Positions 1 to 21,915 are shown, counted from the stretch's first letter. The stretch: DNA of 64,000 bases from Phoenix dactylifera (GCF_009389715.1 NC_052395.1:22834915-22898914); one strand, 5' to 3'. Program-made: numbers and translations. The notes: generated by a model from the letters alone, not told the origin.

Positions 1-3000
1 ACTGCACGCTTTGAAGTGTCCAAGAGGCTCTTCAAGGCAAAGATGCGCGAGGGGCAGTTTGTCCATGATCATTATCTGACTATGATCAAGGACCTCGAGG
101 AGCTTGAGAAGCTCGGTATGTCCATGCATAAGGAACTGCAGATAGATCTGATCCTGCAATCCCTTCCTGATTCATTTGGTCAGTTTATAGTAAACTACCA
201 TATGAATAAAATTGAATGCACTAAGACCGAATTGTTGAATATGTTGGTAACTGCTGAAGGGGCCTTGAAAGGTTCAAGGGGCTCTGTTCTGGCTGCTGAG
301 CTGACTTCTGGTTCCAAGAGAAAGTCTACTTGGAAGAAAAAGAAGCCTGCAAAGAAGCACAAGAAAGACAAAAAGCCTAAGAAGGAAGTTCATAAGAAAA
401 AGGCCAATGACAAAGGAAAATGTTTCCACTGCAACGTCGACGGCCACTGAAAAAGAAACTGCCCTTCATACCTCGAGAGCCTGAAGAACAAAAAGGACAC
501 ACCTTCTGAAGGTATGCTAGACTTGCTCGTTATTGAAACTAACCTTACGGTTTCTTCTACTTCTAGTTGGGTTCTGGTTCTAGTGCTCATTTGTGCACTA
601 CTATGCAGGGTCTAAAGGAAAGTAGGAGGCTGGCGGAAGGTGCAGTGACCCTTCGGGTTGGCAACGGGGCAAGAGTTATTGCTGTAGCTGTGGGCACCTA
701 TCCTCTGCGATTATCGTCTGGATTTAGTTTATTACTTAGAGATTGTTATTATGTCCCTGCTGCTAGCAGAAATTTGATTTCTGTTTCATGTTTAGCACAG
801 GATGGTCATGTTATGACATTTGATAAAGACTGCTGTTCTATTTATTTCAGAAATAAATTAGTTGCACGTGGTTTCATGATTGACAGTCTCTATCACTTGC
901 ATATTGATGTGTCTGTGAATGTGTCTGAGCAAGTAGTGAGTGCCATAGGATCTAAAAGATCTAGAGATGAGATAAACCAGAAGTATTTGTGGCACCTCAG
1001 GCTTGGCCATATTGGAGAGGACAGAATGAACAAAATGGAGAAAGATGGGCTTCTTGGCCCATTGACTTCCGAGTCATATCCAGTTTGTGAGTCCTGTCTT
1101 CAAGGAAAAATGGTTAGATTACCTTTTGTAGGACATGGGGAGAGGACCACTAAAATACTTATCCTGGTATACACTGATGTATGTGGCCCATTCGATGTGC
1201 TAGCCAGGGGTCGTTATTCATACTTCATTACCTTTACCGATGACTATTCACGATATGGGTATGTGTATCTTATGAGATACAAATCTTTTGAAAAGTTCAA
1301 AGAGTTCATAAATGAAGTAGAAAAACTGACCGGAAAAACCCTTAAGGTTCTTCGATCAGATCGAGGAGGAGAATACCTTAGTGGAAAATTTTGAGACTAT
1401 CTCAAGGAGAATGGCATAGTCTCACAATGGACGCCTTCGGGTACACCTCAACTCAACGGGGTGTCAGAAAGGAGGAATCAGACTCTATTGGATATGGTCC
1501 GATCCATGATGAGCTTCACAGATCTGCCTATGTTTCTTTGGGGAGATGCCTTATTATCCGCAATTTACTTGTTGAATAGAGTTCCCTCTAAATCCGTTCC
1601 TACCACACCGTATGAGATATGGCATGGTAAGAAACAGAGTCTTGGTCATCTCAAGATTTGGGGATGTCCGGCCCATGTCAAGCGACAACAGGCAGATAAG
1701 TTAGAGCCTAGGACCATAAGTGCTCGTTTCATTGGATATCCTAAAGAGTCATTAGGATACAATTTTTACGTCTCAGATGATCACAATATATTTGTGAGCC
1801 GACATGCCGTCTTCCTGGAAAAACAGTTTATCCTTGATAGAGGCAGTGGGAGAAAAATTGAGCTTGAAGAGAAAGTCTCTGAAAAGCAACGAGTTATGGA
1901 TCCTATACAACCTATTCATACAAAGCCAGTACACGTAGTACCTCCTCCACCTCGTAGATCTAGTAGGGTCTCCCATCCTCCTGATAGATACTTAGGTATA
2001 CTAGTAGAGGATACCGAGGAAATATTTCTCATGGGAGATAGGGAACATGTACAGGATCCCAATACCTACAACGAGGCGATATCTGATATCGATTCCGAGA
2101 AATGGCTGGAAGCCATGAAGTCAGAGATAGACTCCATGTATTCCAACCAAGTCTGAACCTTAGTAGATCCACCAGAAGGTATAGTACCTATTGGATGCAA
2201 ATGGATCTATAAAAGGAAGATAGGTTCGGATGGGAAGGTAGAGACCTATAAGGCAAGGCTAGTGGCGAAAGGGTATAGTCAGCGCGAAGGCATTGACTAT
2301 CAGGAGACTTTTTCACCTGTAGCCATGCTAAAATCCATTCGAACATTGCTTGCCATCGTAGCGTTTCATGATTATGAAATATGGCAGATGGATGTGAAAA
2401 CTGCTTTCCTGAATGGATATCTTGATGAAGATATCTATATGGAGCAGCCTTTGGGTTTCACTTCCAGTGATGAAGATCACAAGGTCTGCAAGCTGCAAAG
2501 GTCCATCTATGGACTAAAGCAAGCATCTCGGAGTTGGAACACTCGTTTCAATGATGCGATCAAATCGTTTGATTTCATCAAGAACGAAGAGGAACCGTGT
2601 GTTTACAAGAATGTTAGTGGGAGTGCTATCGTGTTCCTCGTACTATATGTGGATGACATCCTCTTGATTGGGAATAATGTTCCCATGCTAACCTCGATCA
2701 AGGTCTGGTTGTCAAAAGAGTTCTCCATGAAAGACCTTGGGGAAGCATCCTACATTTTGGAGATTAAGATCTATAGAGATAGATCTAAGAGGTTGCTTAG
2801 CCTATCACAGAAGATGTACATAGAGGAGGTACTGAAGAGGTTCAGTATGGAAAACTCCAAGAGGGGTCTATTACCCCTTAGGCATGGGATTCATCTCTCC
2901 AAGAAGATGTGCCCCAACACATCTGAAGAGATTCAACGCATGAGCATGATTCCTTATGCTTCTGCAATAGGAAACCTCATGTATGCCATGCTGTGTACAC

Positions 3001-3629
3001 GACCTGATATAGCCCTTGCTGTGAGTGTCACTAGCAGATATCAGTCGAATCCAGGCGAAGAGCACTGGACAGCTGTGAAGAACATTCTTAAGTACTTAAG
3101 AAGAACTAAAGATTTGTTCTTGGTCTTTGGAGGAGCATCGGAGTTAAAGGTAGAAGGATACACAGATTCAGACTTTATGACTGATATTGATGATAGAAAG
3201 TCTACATCTGGATATGTGTTCTTGTGCAATGGTGGTGCGGTAAATTGGAAGAGTTCCAAACAACCGATCATCGCTGATTCTACCATGGAAGCTGAGTATA
3301 TCGCTGCCTCTGAAGCTGCAAAGGAAGCCTTCTGGTTCAAGAAATTCATTGCAGAGCTAGATGTAATGCCATCAGATGCCATCACACTCTACTGCGATAA
3401 TAATGGCGCCATAGCTCTCGCTAAGGAGCCAAGGTCTCATCAGAAGTCCAAGCACATAAAGCGGCGTTTCCACCTCATACGCGACTATCTCGAGAAGAAA
3501 TATGTCGAGGTACAGAGAGTAGACTCCACGGACAACGTGGCAGATCCGCTCACTAAACAGCTAAGTCAGCAGAAGACTGAAGCCCACCTTGAGAAGATGG
3601 GACATAGATATATGGCTGATTGGCTTTAG
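1..3629 (+). pseudogene. Copia gag-pol polyprotein, degenerate
   Basis: This encoded the Gag and Pol of the copia element. Visible in order are the Gag UBN2-type region (16-450), a CCHC zinc knuckle (CFHC...GH near 420-450), the protease region, the GAG-pre-integrase zinc-binding block (WHLRLGH, about 990), the integrase core (TDVCGPF, SDRGGEY), reverse transcriptase with YVDD (about 2650), and RNase H ending at 3629. Lesions: TGA at 448-450 in place of the zinc-knuckle Trp; a 7-bp deletion at about 572 that removes the protease catalytic Asp and shifts the frame; TGA at 1392-1394 for Gly in integrase; TGA at 2154-2156 for Trp before RT. Downstream of 567 the reading frame is otherwise continuous. 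Two of the three stops are TGG to TGA. It cannot supply its own protease. Confidence 0.93.
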
Positions 3630-3643
3630 TGCAAGTGGGAGAT

Positions 3644-5953
3644 TGTTAGATGTATGCCCTAGAAGCCAATCTGGCAGACACATTATTTATTCTGGGACAT
3701 AAATTTGTACTTGACTTTATTATTATTGAATAATAAATGGGCATCTTTTCATTCATATTGTTTATGTCTATGAATCGTCCAAGAAATTAATAAGATGATG
3801 ATACATATTCTCAAGAGTTGAAAATTTGAGCTATGTATCATTGGTGATTAATTTCTAAATGCTCCTGATCAATGGATCATCACAAGGACGGTGATCGATC
3901 CGATCAGTGCACAGATCGCTTTCCTTATGGATGGACGAGACTCGAGTCTACAGTGTAGGGACACTGAAGTGAGAGTGCAGGTGCTTGTTAGAGAACAAGG
4001 GTACTGAGCGTGACCAAGACAAGAAGTCACTTGGATGTCTATCCACTCGTCAGTGACTTGCTTGATGTTGCAGTAGTGTGACTGGTCCTTTGACCTGCGG
4101 TGCTTCGGCTATTCACAGTGAGGTTATTGTAGTTTGACTGCACATATACATGGTCTCTAGTCATATGGGTCCTTGTTGTGTAGATTGGCTGCAGTAGGTT
4201 CACTGTAGGAGTAGGGTATGCACTTACATGGAATCTATCGACCTTGATAGAAGAGGAGAGATCCTATGTGATTTATTAGACTGAGTTCTAAGACCTTGGC
4301 CAGGGCAGTAAATACAGTGGAGAAAGAGTTTTTCACTATCGAACTCAAGTCGAATAAATCTAGACATATGACAGACGACGGGGTTTGACGAGTTATCCAT
4401 GACCTTCGGTCTGTAGGGATCCATGATAGAAGGACTGTATCATACGATAACTGCACCTAGAGGTTCATCATTCTGTTCTGCTGGGTAGCCACTACATACT
4501 GCTAGGTGTCACTGGTGGATGGTGAGACTCACAGGGATCATCTTGATGGTCGATGAATCTTGATGAGTTGAGTTGGAATTGTTTCAACCCATTGAAAGGA
4601 GTTTTCAATGATATTGTGATAGAGATCGCAATATATCTCACTACCAGTCAAAATAGAACCTATGGGGTCACACACATTAGAGGTATTGACCGATCCGATG
4701 GTTGAATGTGATTAGGAATCACAAATAATCAATTAGATTGATAAATGGATAACCCGCTAAGAGTTAGTGGTTGGAAGAAGGAATAATTGCAATCGGATTG
4801 CAATTTAATTAATTAGATTTAATTAATTAGACTTGATTATGAGTCCTACTTGGAGTGGGATTCATGAAGTCCTAATTGGATTAGGATTTCAAATTAAATT
4901 AGAGTCCTACTTGGAATAGGATTTCTAAAGTCCTAATTGTCTTAGGGCTGAAATTTGAACAAGTCCTGATTAGATTAGGATTTTCTTAAGTCTTAATTAA
5001 TTCTAAATTTTAATTTAATTAATTAAAAAACTCCTAATTGGATTAGGATTGAAGAGTTCAATGGAGTCTTTCTTCAATTAAATCCTAGTTAGATTAGGAT
5101 TTGGAATAAAAAGAAAGGGGTGCACTTAGTCCTTTTTGAAAGAGACTAAACCTCCTAAGATTAAGCCCCTAACCTCCACTTGATTAGATCAAGTGGAGGC
5201 GTGCATGATGTAAGAGGGAGGGGCGTACACCCCTCCCTTGGCATTTCACGGGAAGAAAAGGAGGAGGGGCCCACGCCCCTCCTCTTAAATAATGGATAAG
5301 AATGGAGCTCCTAAATTTTAGGAGCTCCAACTTTATCTTAAAAAAGGAATAAAAAGGGGGCTGCCGTGAAGTTTTTTCTACCCTCTCCTTTTGTGCCGTG
5401 AAGCCCCTCCATTCTCCTCTTGTTATCAGCCGCAACCATAAAAAAAAAAAAAGGTGGTGGTGTTGTGGGCTCCTCCTCCTTGATTCCTTCTTCCACCGCA
5501 AGAACGATAGAAAAGGCTGCAAAGAGTGTTATCATCTTCTCCCTTTATCTTTGTTCTTCCTCTCAAAAACAATCAAGAGTTGATTGCAGAAGGGAGGATA
5601 TCAGCCATCAAGAGTTATCTCTGCAAGGGAGCTAGCACCCCGGGGAGATACAAAGGCTTCGATCGGTTCAATACTTCGTGTGGATACCTGTAGAGGCCGG
5701 ATGCGTGTGCGGCTTCCACTGAACCTTCATCAAATACCACGTAAATCAGATTTGCGGAGACCATCTACCCGCACAAGGTGAAGATCTGATCTTCTTAATG
5801 ATTTTAAAAATGGTTTTAAATAATTTAATTCTAATCTATCTACAAACGAAAGGTTTTAAAATACGTTCATGCGATGAACGGATCCCGCATATGTTTTCCG
5901 CTGCAATCTGAAAATTATTTCGAAATTTTCATGGCATATGAGGGATCCTAACA
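3644..5953 (+). repeat. 3' LTR of copia copy 1
   Basis: A 2.3-kb LTR begins TGTTAGATGTATGCC directly after the polypurine tract and ends GATCCTAACA. The six-base inverted ends (TGTTAG/CTAACA) are perfect. It holds AT-rich runs with repeated 'agtcctaattggattagg'-like units at 4840-5110 and a C-rich block at 5215-5280. Short ORFs in it look accidental. Confidence 0.85.
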
Positions 5954-6413
5954 AGTCTCCTGTCAATGCTCTCAATGGGAGGAACCCAGTTATTCCTGTA
6001 GAGAAAATGAAAGTTCCAATAGACAATGTGAAGACCAAGATAAGTACCAAGAAGCTAGCACAACCTGCAATTGAGGTTCAAAAAGAAAAAGCTCCTGTCC
6101 ATGGAAAGAGGTTCTGTTAGACAAAATAAGAAACTCTTATGATTAAGAATCTTAAAACTAAAGAATAGAATTATATAACCTATAAAGTATTTTCTGTTTG
6201 CACTCACAGGCACATTTGTGTGGACAAACATATTATTTATGTTTCAATCATATTATTTATGTCATCTGAGTCGTGCAATCTATTTTACAACATTGAGGAA
6301 AGTAGACTTGCCACATTCGTGTTTGTTAATTATAGCCTTTAACATCTCTTAACCAAATATTCAAATGATATAACCAAAAGGACAGCTATACATGAAATTT
6401 TCACTTGGTGCAG
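5954..6413. other. Spacer between copia LTR and CRK-A; short open frame of unknown origin
   Basis: A plus-strand frame stays open from the LTR end to a stop at 6118-6120, about 55 codons, rich in Lys, Pro and Val. I do not recognise it; it may be a relic of the sequence into which copia inserted. The rest (6121-6413) is AT-rich and reads as CRK intron 1 running to the acceptor at 6411-6413. Confidence 0.35.
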
Positions 6414-9917
<3,504 letters not shown>

Positions 9918-11082
9918 GGGGAGAAACAACTGTACTAGTAAATGTTTGTATTCCATCAGCCTGCCTTTCAAATCTAGATGGCTGGTTGCTTTTGTAGTTT
10001 TGGAATTATATATGGACTTCACAAATTACATATAGATAGTTTAATATGTTTGATGTGTAAGCAAGATAATCAAAAATACCTTATTATACATGATGAGACA
10101 GTAATTGTACAATATATTCTTTTCCTTTCCCTAGGTTAACTAGATATTTACATCAGAAAGAAAAAGTTTAACCAGATATTGGCCTTCATTATTCCTAAAG
10201 AGTTCTATATACATTTCAAATCATAAGTTCCAAGGGGCATCTTTCAAAGTTATGATTATTACATATTTTGCTATTTTTGGGGGGGCAAGGCATGAAAAGC
10301 TAACTCAGAAACTTAGAATTATTATTATGCTACTTCAGAAGGAAGTTATTGAAATGGCCTAGCTGCCAAATAGATATCCACTTGCTATGAAAATAATTGC
10401 ATTTTAATTTCTGCATGACAGCAATTTGTTACATTAATCTCATCATATAAGCTTGTCTTTCAAAGTATAGGAAAGGAAGCATCAGTGATTCGGCATAAAG
10501 TTTTAACTTCTTTGACTTTTTAAAATATGCCACAAGACAACTCATGAAAGTTTTACTTTGATAGCTAGCTTTTAAAGGGAGACTCAATGTTTGTACATTA
10601 TTTATCGTAAAAATTTAAATGCCACAAAAAATACTTGGTAAAATGCGCTGCCAATTGGCAATAAGGCATTGGGTGAAATTACTGGTCAGTGTGACCAAGC
10701 ATGTTCTTTTACTTTTCAATACTTGTGACGAGATTTCACGTCTTTAGCTATATGTGATCACTAAATACTTGTGAACTTTGTTTACATCTTTCTGTTTTCA
10801 CATAATAGTTATGATTTAATCAATTAAGAGCTGATCCATGGCATTCAAAATTCCTTCGACCTAAGGCAACCAAAAGCTCATATGCCTGCCCCTCACCCCC
10901 TCCCGAAAAAAAATACAATGTTTTTAGGTCTAAACCTAGCAGGAATGGCCAAACACTTGGGCTTGCAATTTAGTCCGCCCCATCAGGCACCCGACCCAAC
11001 CCAATTTGAATGGAGCAGATTTCACCTAACCCGTAATAGATCCGGGGCAGATATGGATAATGGTAAAACCCACTCCGAACCC

Positions 11083-11177
<95 letters not shown>

Positions 11178-11443
11178 TCACAAATTTCTCCCTCAAGGCA
11201 AAAAAATAAATAAATAAATTGATTTATATGTAAGAAAAAAATTGATTTTGTAACTTTAACTGACTCAACCCATCCAACCTACCTCATTTAATTTTACTTG
11301 CCCTACCCCTTTCCTTAACTCTACCTGCCCCGCCCCGCTCTGAGGCAATTATGGGGCAGGAACAGATAATAGCATGAGGGCAGAAATTGGAACAGAAATA
11401 TCATTTGATTCGTCGATCTTCAAAAAAAAAAATAAGCAAAGTT
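9918..11443. other. Intergenic, no gene seen
   Basis: This is AT-rich sequence after the CRK-A stop. 10910-11420 holds a C-rich block (repeated cccaac/accc words) split by a TC/TA microsatellite, resembling a degenerate low-complexity repeat. I see no coding signal; the 111-codon frame across the microsatellite is an artefact of it. Confidence 0.6.
11085..11175. repeat. (TC)n(TA)n compound microsatellite
   Basis: About 34 bases of TC repeat run directly into about 56 bases of TA repeat. It is probably length-polymorphic. Confidence 0.97.
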
Positions 11444-12722
11444 CACTACAAGAATATTGGGCATTAGCGACGCGATTTTTGGCCTTTAGCGACGCTTTTA
11501 AGCGTCGCTAAAAACCATCCCGACGCTTTCCTAAGCATCGGTAAAGCGTCGCCTATGCTACAGTGGAGAAAATATTTTCCGACGCTTCCAAGAGCGTCGA
11601 AAATTAGCGACGCTTTACCGACGCTTTTAGCGTCGGTAATTTAAACCATAGCGACGCTTTAAAGCATCGCAAATTGCAATTTAACAACGCTTTATAGCGT
11701 CAGTAAATGTTCGATTTACCGACGCTTTAAAGCATCGCTAATTCTAACTTACCGACGCTTTAAAGCGTCGCTAATTGATTTCTGGTCGGAATTTTAACGA
11801 CGCTTTAAAGCGTCGTTAGAATATTATTTTTAAAAAAAAAAAATTTAAAAATTTTTAAATCCTGTTTACGAAATCAAAGCCACACATACTAAGTGAGATA
11901 TACACAAAATCAAACATATTTATCTAAACATTCATATTGTCAAATTACATTCATACTATCAATTTACGTTTACAATGTACTTCAAAAAGCATAAAAAATA
12001 CATATAAAACTCCAAAATAAATGCTTCAAGGGTCGCTGGCATCACCATCTCTATGTGCAGATGAAGTATCAGGAACCTGTAATAAAAAAACTTAAGAAGT
12101 TAAGAATACGAGAATTATTAAGCTCTTTAAGAAAAATATGATACTTATGCAAAATGTTCAAGTAGATGTAGTAATTTACTTGAGGAGGGACAAACTGATG
12201 CAACAAAGATGTAATCTGATTAATCTGAGCCCTCAAAGATTGCATCTTTGTCTGGTGGCTCTGCTTCAACTCCTTTATCTCTGCCTTCAGATCATTAACC
12301 TCTGCAGTACTACTACTCTATCTAGCATCTTGAGTATATCTACCCACTGCATCTTGAAGTCGTCCACGAAGAGGAGGCCAACGGAGAGGGGAGAGGGGAA
12401 GGAGATGCGGCGGAGATCGGTGAAAAGGGCTGAGGACGGAAGGGGTCGGTCGCCGGAAGGGGACAGAAGGGCTGAGGATTTAGGGCTGTGGGATGTGAGG
12501 GGAGGGGATCGATTAGGTTTTGTGGTGGGAGGAGTGAAGTCCGACGATGCTTATAAGCGTCGTCGTATTTTTATCTATGCCGACGCTTATAAGCGTCAGT
12601 AATGGTTTTTTTACCGACACTCTTTACAAGCGTCGGCGGTTACTGTCGGGAAAAAAAAAATGCCGACGTTTTTATTTAGCGTCGGTAATATAGAGTCGCG
12701 ACAACTCTTTATTGTTGTAGTG
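11444..12722. mobile_element. CACTA element A, internally deleted
   Basis: The ends are CACTACAAGAATA and, on the other strand, CACTACAACAATA, i.e. CACTA-superfamily terminal inverted repeats. Inside both ends lie many copies of the palindromic unit CGACGCTTTAAAGCGTCG and variants (11468-11820, 12540-12700), the subterminal repeats expected to bind transposase. The centre (12026-12366) keeps the 3' end of a Ptta/En/Spm-type transposase on the minus strand. A GC-rich block at 12365-12540 resembles a captured 5' leader. Flanking triplets (gtt/ata) do not match, so the 3-bp target duplication has decayed or the junction was rearranged. Confidence 0.88.
12026..12366 (-). pseudogene. 3' end of a Ptta/En/Spm (Transposase_24) protein
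   Basis: On the minus strand, a segment encoding RYTQDAR, then a coiled-coil-like LKQSHQTKMQSLRAQI and HQFVPP, ends at a GT donor (12178-12179). It is followed after an AG acceptor by a 17-codon last exon (12026-12076) reading VPDTSSAHRDGDASDP and stop. The same two-exon arrangement, with VDDTSSTRRDDDADP as last exon, is found in the longer transposase gene at 58063-59911. A TAG interrupts the frame just after YTQDAR. This is a relic of the element's own accessory protein. Confidence 0.85.
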
Positions 12723-14542
12723 ATAGCCGATCTATTTCCGACATGTTGCCATCCCTAACAAATATATAGCCATGGTTATCTAACACCTAAAACTTACTAT
12801 TTAACCCAGCAAATTTTGTGACGAGCACCTATGTTATCCATGTCTCAAATATCTTTTGAGCCCAGTTAGGGCTCTTGCACACCCACACAAACTCCTAGCC
12901 ACGTAAGTTCTAGATGTAGCACTGAATACTAATTGTGCTGAGGGAATCTTGCAAAATGCAACATTAAGCATTAACCACAATACATCTTGGGCATATCCCC
13001 TTGCTACCTAACCGTCAAGAAAATGAATCATTCAATTAACTAGCCAGCGAAAATCCAAAGTTCATGGTCTTTAGTGTTATCCATCTCGTGAAACTTGTCT
13101 TCAATCAATACGATTTAATAAACATGAAATCCTAAAATTTTTGTTTGGTAACACAAACAAAAATAAGTCCTAGATGTTAAATAACAACCATGGTGCATTG
13201 GAACTCTATGTGGTGAAAATTTTCTTTGCAGCTCCAATATTCCTGAGCATCACTTTAGCCAAAGATGAAATCGATCTCTTCCTGGCTGTTAACATTCACA
13301 GTCTCCCCTTAACCCAAGCAACAATCTGAATCAACCAAGCTTGCAACAAGCGCTTCTCGTTGTCAGAAAAGTTTACAGCTTCTGGAATTCGGACAGGATC
13401 TCATGAGCGTTCGATTCCGCTGCAGCCAATGGCAACGCATAGAGACAGCGACAAAGACGGAATGAAGCACATCAAGTTATTCAGATTTCAGACTACCAAT
13501 GTATCAATTTAGAGGTGTTACTAGAAAAGATAATTATTTAACAAAGCAAGAGAAATCCTAAAAAAAATTGGGATCAAGAATGTACGACCACCCACGGGAC
13601 CCTAAGAAATTGATCAGGTACAAAGTGAAAGAAAAAAGGGGATTTTTTTTCTCTTTTCTTTAAAAAAAAGAAGAAGCAAGAAGCAGTTGGATCAACGAGA
13701 TCGGAGGGACGAGGTGAGTTTGTCCTCTGGAGATTTAACGGAACCTTCTATGTTGGTTCCCGTCTGGTCCCCTCTGGCATCTGCTTTAAGATTCTTATAC
13801 TAGCTGATAAGGTGCCATATTAAACGGCCTACACGATGCTTTCTAGAGTCCACGGAGTACTTTTGTCCCTCTTTTCCGCAAGTTGAATGGAATCCTGTTG
13901 TTCATACATAGTTTTTTAAGCCCACCTATGTTGACCAACAACCTTTCCTCAGGTCTAACAGACCACTCCTTTCATTTTCTTCCACGAGATGGCGTGCTTT
14001 GTACCCAAAAAAAAGAGTGCGTGTTTGTATTTGCTATTTATTTAACATGGAACTTGACTGGGACAAACGTGAGATTTAGGTTGCAAATTTTACAAACATG
14101 AGAACACCTGCCGATCTTATGGTGGGCATTCCAGGGCCCTTGTGGATTGTTTCTGGTTTGAGTAGGCAAAATCATGAATGCCGAGATACAAATGCAATTT
14201 GGCAAGGCCATAGCATCTGGTCTTTAACACCTATTGATCGAATCCATGAGCCATGCCACTGGACTGAACCCTAATTCGCCATAATCTAAGTGGTCATATT
14301 GGGCCAACGCTGCCTCAGAGTCGCATCCTCGTAGGCATGGTAAATCGCAAAATAAAACGACGACCAAGTCGACCGCTGCTGCTCTTAGTCGTTTCTCGTT
14401 CCCAAGGCATTTCCAGCTTCCTTCGAACGCGTCGCCTCACAGTTTCCTCTAGCTCGCACCCTGTTTCCACAGCCAGCCATACTTAACAGCTTTGCTCTGT
14501 CGTGCTCAGAAGCACTGTGTGTTCCCGCTGTAACCGTAGTCC
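12723..14542. other. Intergenic; holds duplicated segment and CRK-B upstream region
   Basis: About 12815-13720 is clearly related to 45780-47110 (same orientation, patchy identity such as the 'gggcatatccccttgctacctaacc' region; see findings). On the minus strand both copies end a short open frame with AKKIF.T and a stop (13206-13208 here), so a small minus-strand gene is possible but unrecognised. The last 200 bases before 14543 are GC-rich and form the likely CRK-B promoter/5' UTR; one W-box-like TTGACC lies near 13930. No convincing TATA box is seen. Confidence 0.5.
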
Positions 14543-19715
<5,173 letters not shown>

Positions 19716-21590
19716 ATGTATGAAAGTAAGTAGAAGAAGGTTGATGAATATCTTGAACAATTATGGTCTTTCTTCAAAATTATAAAGATTTTTCATCATG
19801 GATGTAACACCCGCATTTTTTATCAGACCCTCTGAAACAATGGAAATCCAGTGCGTGTGCCTCATGTCTGTCCATTCTCTTACAAGACAATCTATTACTT
19901 GATTTCCTTTATTACCATGTTTACTTATCTTCCAGAATTTAAACAAAGTTCAACAAAATGATGTATAGAGAATTAGGACATAAACCTAACCTCAAGCAAA
20001 ATTACCGAAGAATGGTAGTGGATACACAATTGCAAATCCAAATAGACAAGAGAAGGAAAGTGCATAAAAGCAAAGATGATCTTTGCTCTAATTCGGTTGG
20101 GCAATTAAAAGTATGAACTACAGCAACCTAAGAGCCGAGGAAAGAGACCAGAGGAAAATGTCTTTTGTCCTGATAGAACTGGTATTATACTAATCACTAG
20201 GCATGATAAGAGGACTTGAAGAAACTCTGATCACTCTGTTTTACAAGAACGAACAATCCCTCATAATTTTATAGTATTTTGTCACCTTGTTAGCACCAAA
20301 AAATAAAGGTACCAAGACAAATTTTACTACCACATTGTAAACATCCTAAAAGTTAGTAAATTTAAGAAACTGTAATCTAATGGAAAAAATTATAAACATC
20401 ATAATCAATTCAGTCATATTGGCCGGCCTAGTCAACAATCAAGTTATGAAGTCAAAGGAGTAATCTGTAAGGTGTACCAGAAAGCAAGCACATAATTTTT
20501 GCAAGAAGTTTATGGTTTTGTTCTGTATTCCGATGATTCCATTATGAGAAGCTCATCCTTCGACACCGTGTCTCTAGGTATGTCATGCTTTAAACCTTAG
20601 TTGCCAAAACTGGGAGCAGATGCAGCAATGGATACAAGGAAAAGAATTTTAAAAAAAATTGAAGGAAATACTTAGGAAGTGACTAGTGAGTACCCATTCG
20701 AGTTTCTGGGGAATTTCTGAAGCAGGGAAGTAACCCTCAGTAGAAATTTCCCATGACCAAGTCTTAGTCTATGTTTACATCACTCAACCTCCTAAAACAA
20801 GTGCAATTACCCAATATGCATATTTGCATTAATCGAAAGCCAGTGGCTACATGTAGACGTGAATTCACCAGCTTTTTCCTCAATTGAATGGTCATCCAAT
20901 GCACTCATTCCAGTTCCACTGGTAATGAGGGTATTTATTCTATCTCAACATTGTCATAGAAGCATGGCTAATCTAGAAGTGCACAACATATATTATCAGA
21001 TGAAATGCAGCAGATAAAGCAACCTCCTAAGTAAATAAGATGAAATATTGTTTCATCAACATTACTGTAATGGCTGTGCATCCTCAGACTGGTAATCAAG
21101 TTTCAGCAAATGTGAATATAAGGGCTAACCTTTTATGTTATTATTCCAATACTAATTAAGTGGTTTTCTGCTCTAGTCATGAGTATATTGGTAGTCGCAC
21201 TGCCAAAATTTTCCAAATAACAAAAATGGGCGCCTCCCCTCCCCTGTTAATCACCATCACTGTATTAAATTTTTGATCCACTCTTAAAATATCGGAGTCG
21301 CTAAGTCTTTTTTCTGACTTCTTCCGAGGATTAGAAAGGCTGTCACATCATTGGTTGTACCCTGTAAGATATAGAAATCATCAGTAAAAGCAAAGAATTG
21401 CAGTTCTAGCAACATTTAAAATCTAATATTCATGACTTGTTGGGTTCCAAGGCAAGGTTGCTAATGCTTCTTTCTTTGAAAGTGCTTTCAACCACCTTTT
21501 GCTTTCTTCCATCATTACCACAGTTTATGGCCTTGTGACCATTGCAGAACTTTTCTATTGCAGATGCTGAGGCATAAACTGCTAGACCAC
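19716..21590. other. Intergenic, no gene seen
   Basis: This is AT-rich DNA downstream of CRK-B with no frame longer than about 60 codons and no recognisable repeat. It leads into the CRK-C relic. Confidence 0.6.
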
Positions 21591-21905
21591 CAACAGAACT
21601 TCCAACTTAACCTCGGTCCTTTGCTCTCCTCCTAATCCTTCAACAAAACCTAGGTGAAATCCTGGACTGGGTCTATGGCCTTGCTCTCTGTCGAGGCAGT
21701 ATCGGCCTCCTAGCATGTTCAACGTGACTCAAAACCACATCTCAGGATCCCATGCAACTATGCCCATATGGAAAAACTGCAATTTATCACGTATGATGAT
21801 CGCCACCTGTACTATATGATCACAATTTTATTACGAAAATTGGATGATCCCAAATACGTTCGCAAGTGAGGCTGCAGTCAAGCAAAATGATTAGATAAGG
21901 AACTG
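21591..21905 (+). pseudogene. CRK-C: relic of a DUF26 ectodomain
   Basis: Plus-strand reading shows VYGLALCRGS, then ACST, QDPMQLCPYGKTAI and a degraded YDD region. This matches CRK-B residues 76-125 (IYGLAMCRGD... QLCAYNKGAI... YDDCLLRYSN). A TGA lies in the C-X2-C segment and two TGA codons follow the PYGKTAI stretch. The gypsy element begins 10 bases after the relic, so any kinase part was removed or lies elsewhere. Confidence 0.8.
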
Positions 21906-21915
21906 GGAAAGATAA

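Larger units (their letters stand above)
1..5953 (+). mobile_element. Angela-like Ty1-copia retrotransposon, copy 1 (5' part outside window)
   Basis: The window opens inside the gag of a copia element and runs through protease, integrase, reverse transcriptase and RNase H into a 3' LTR. The domain order (integrase before RT) is diagnostic for copia. A polypurine tract (GTGGGAGAT) immediately precedes the LTR, which is bounded by the inverted ends TGTTAG and CTAACA. The LTR start resembles the Angela/BARE group (TATGCCCTAGA near the terminus). The base run after the LTR (agtct) is the candidate target duplication; its partner lies outside the window. The element sits just upstream of a CRK gene that has lost its first exon. 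Confidence 0.93.

Noticed and set aside
10882..11217. 111-codon frame through the TC/TA microsatellite
   Set aside because: About a third of it is repeated Ser-Leu and Tyr-Ile from simple repeats.
11460..11820. CRISPR-like spaced palindromes
   Set aside because: Eukaryotic context; the units are CACTA subterminal repeats bounded by CACTA termini.
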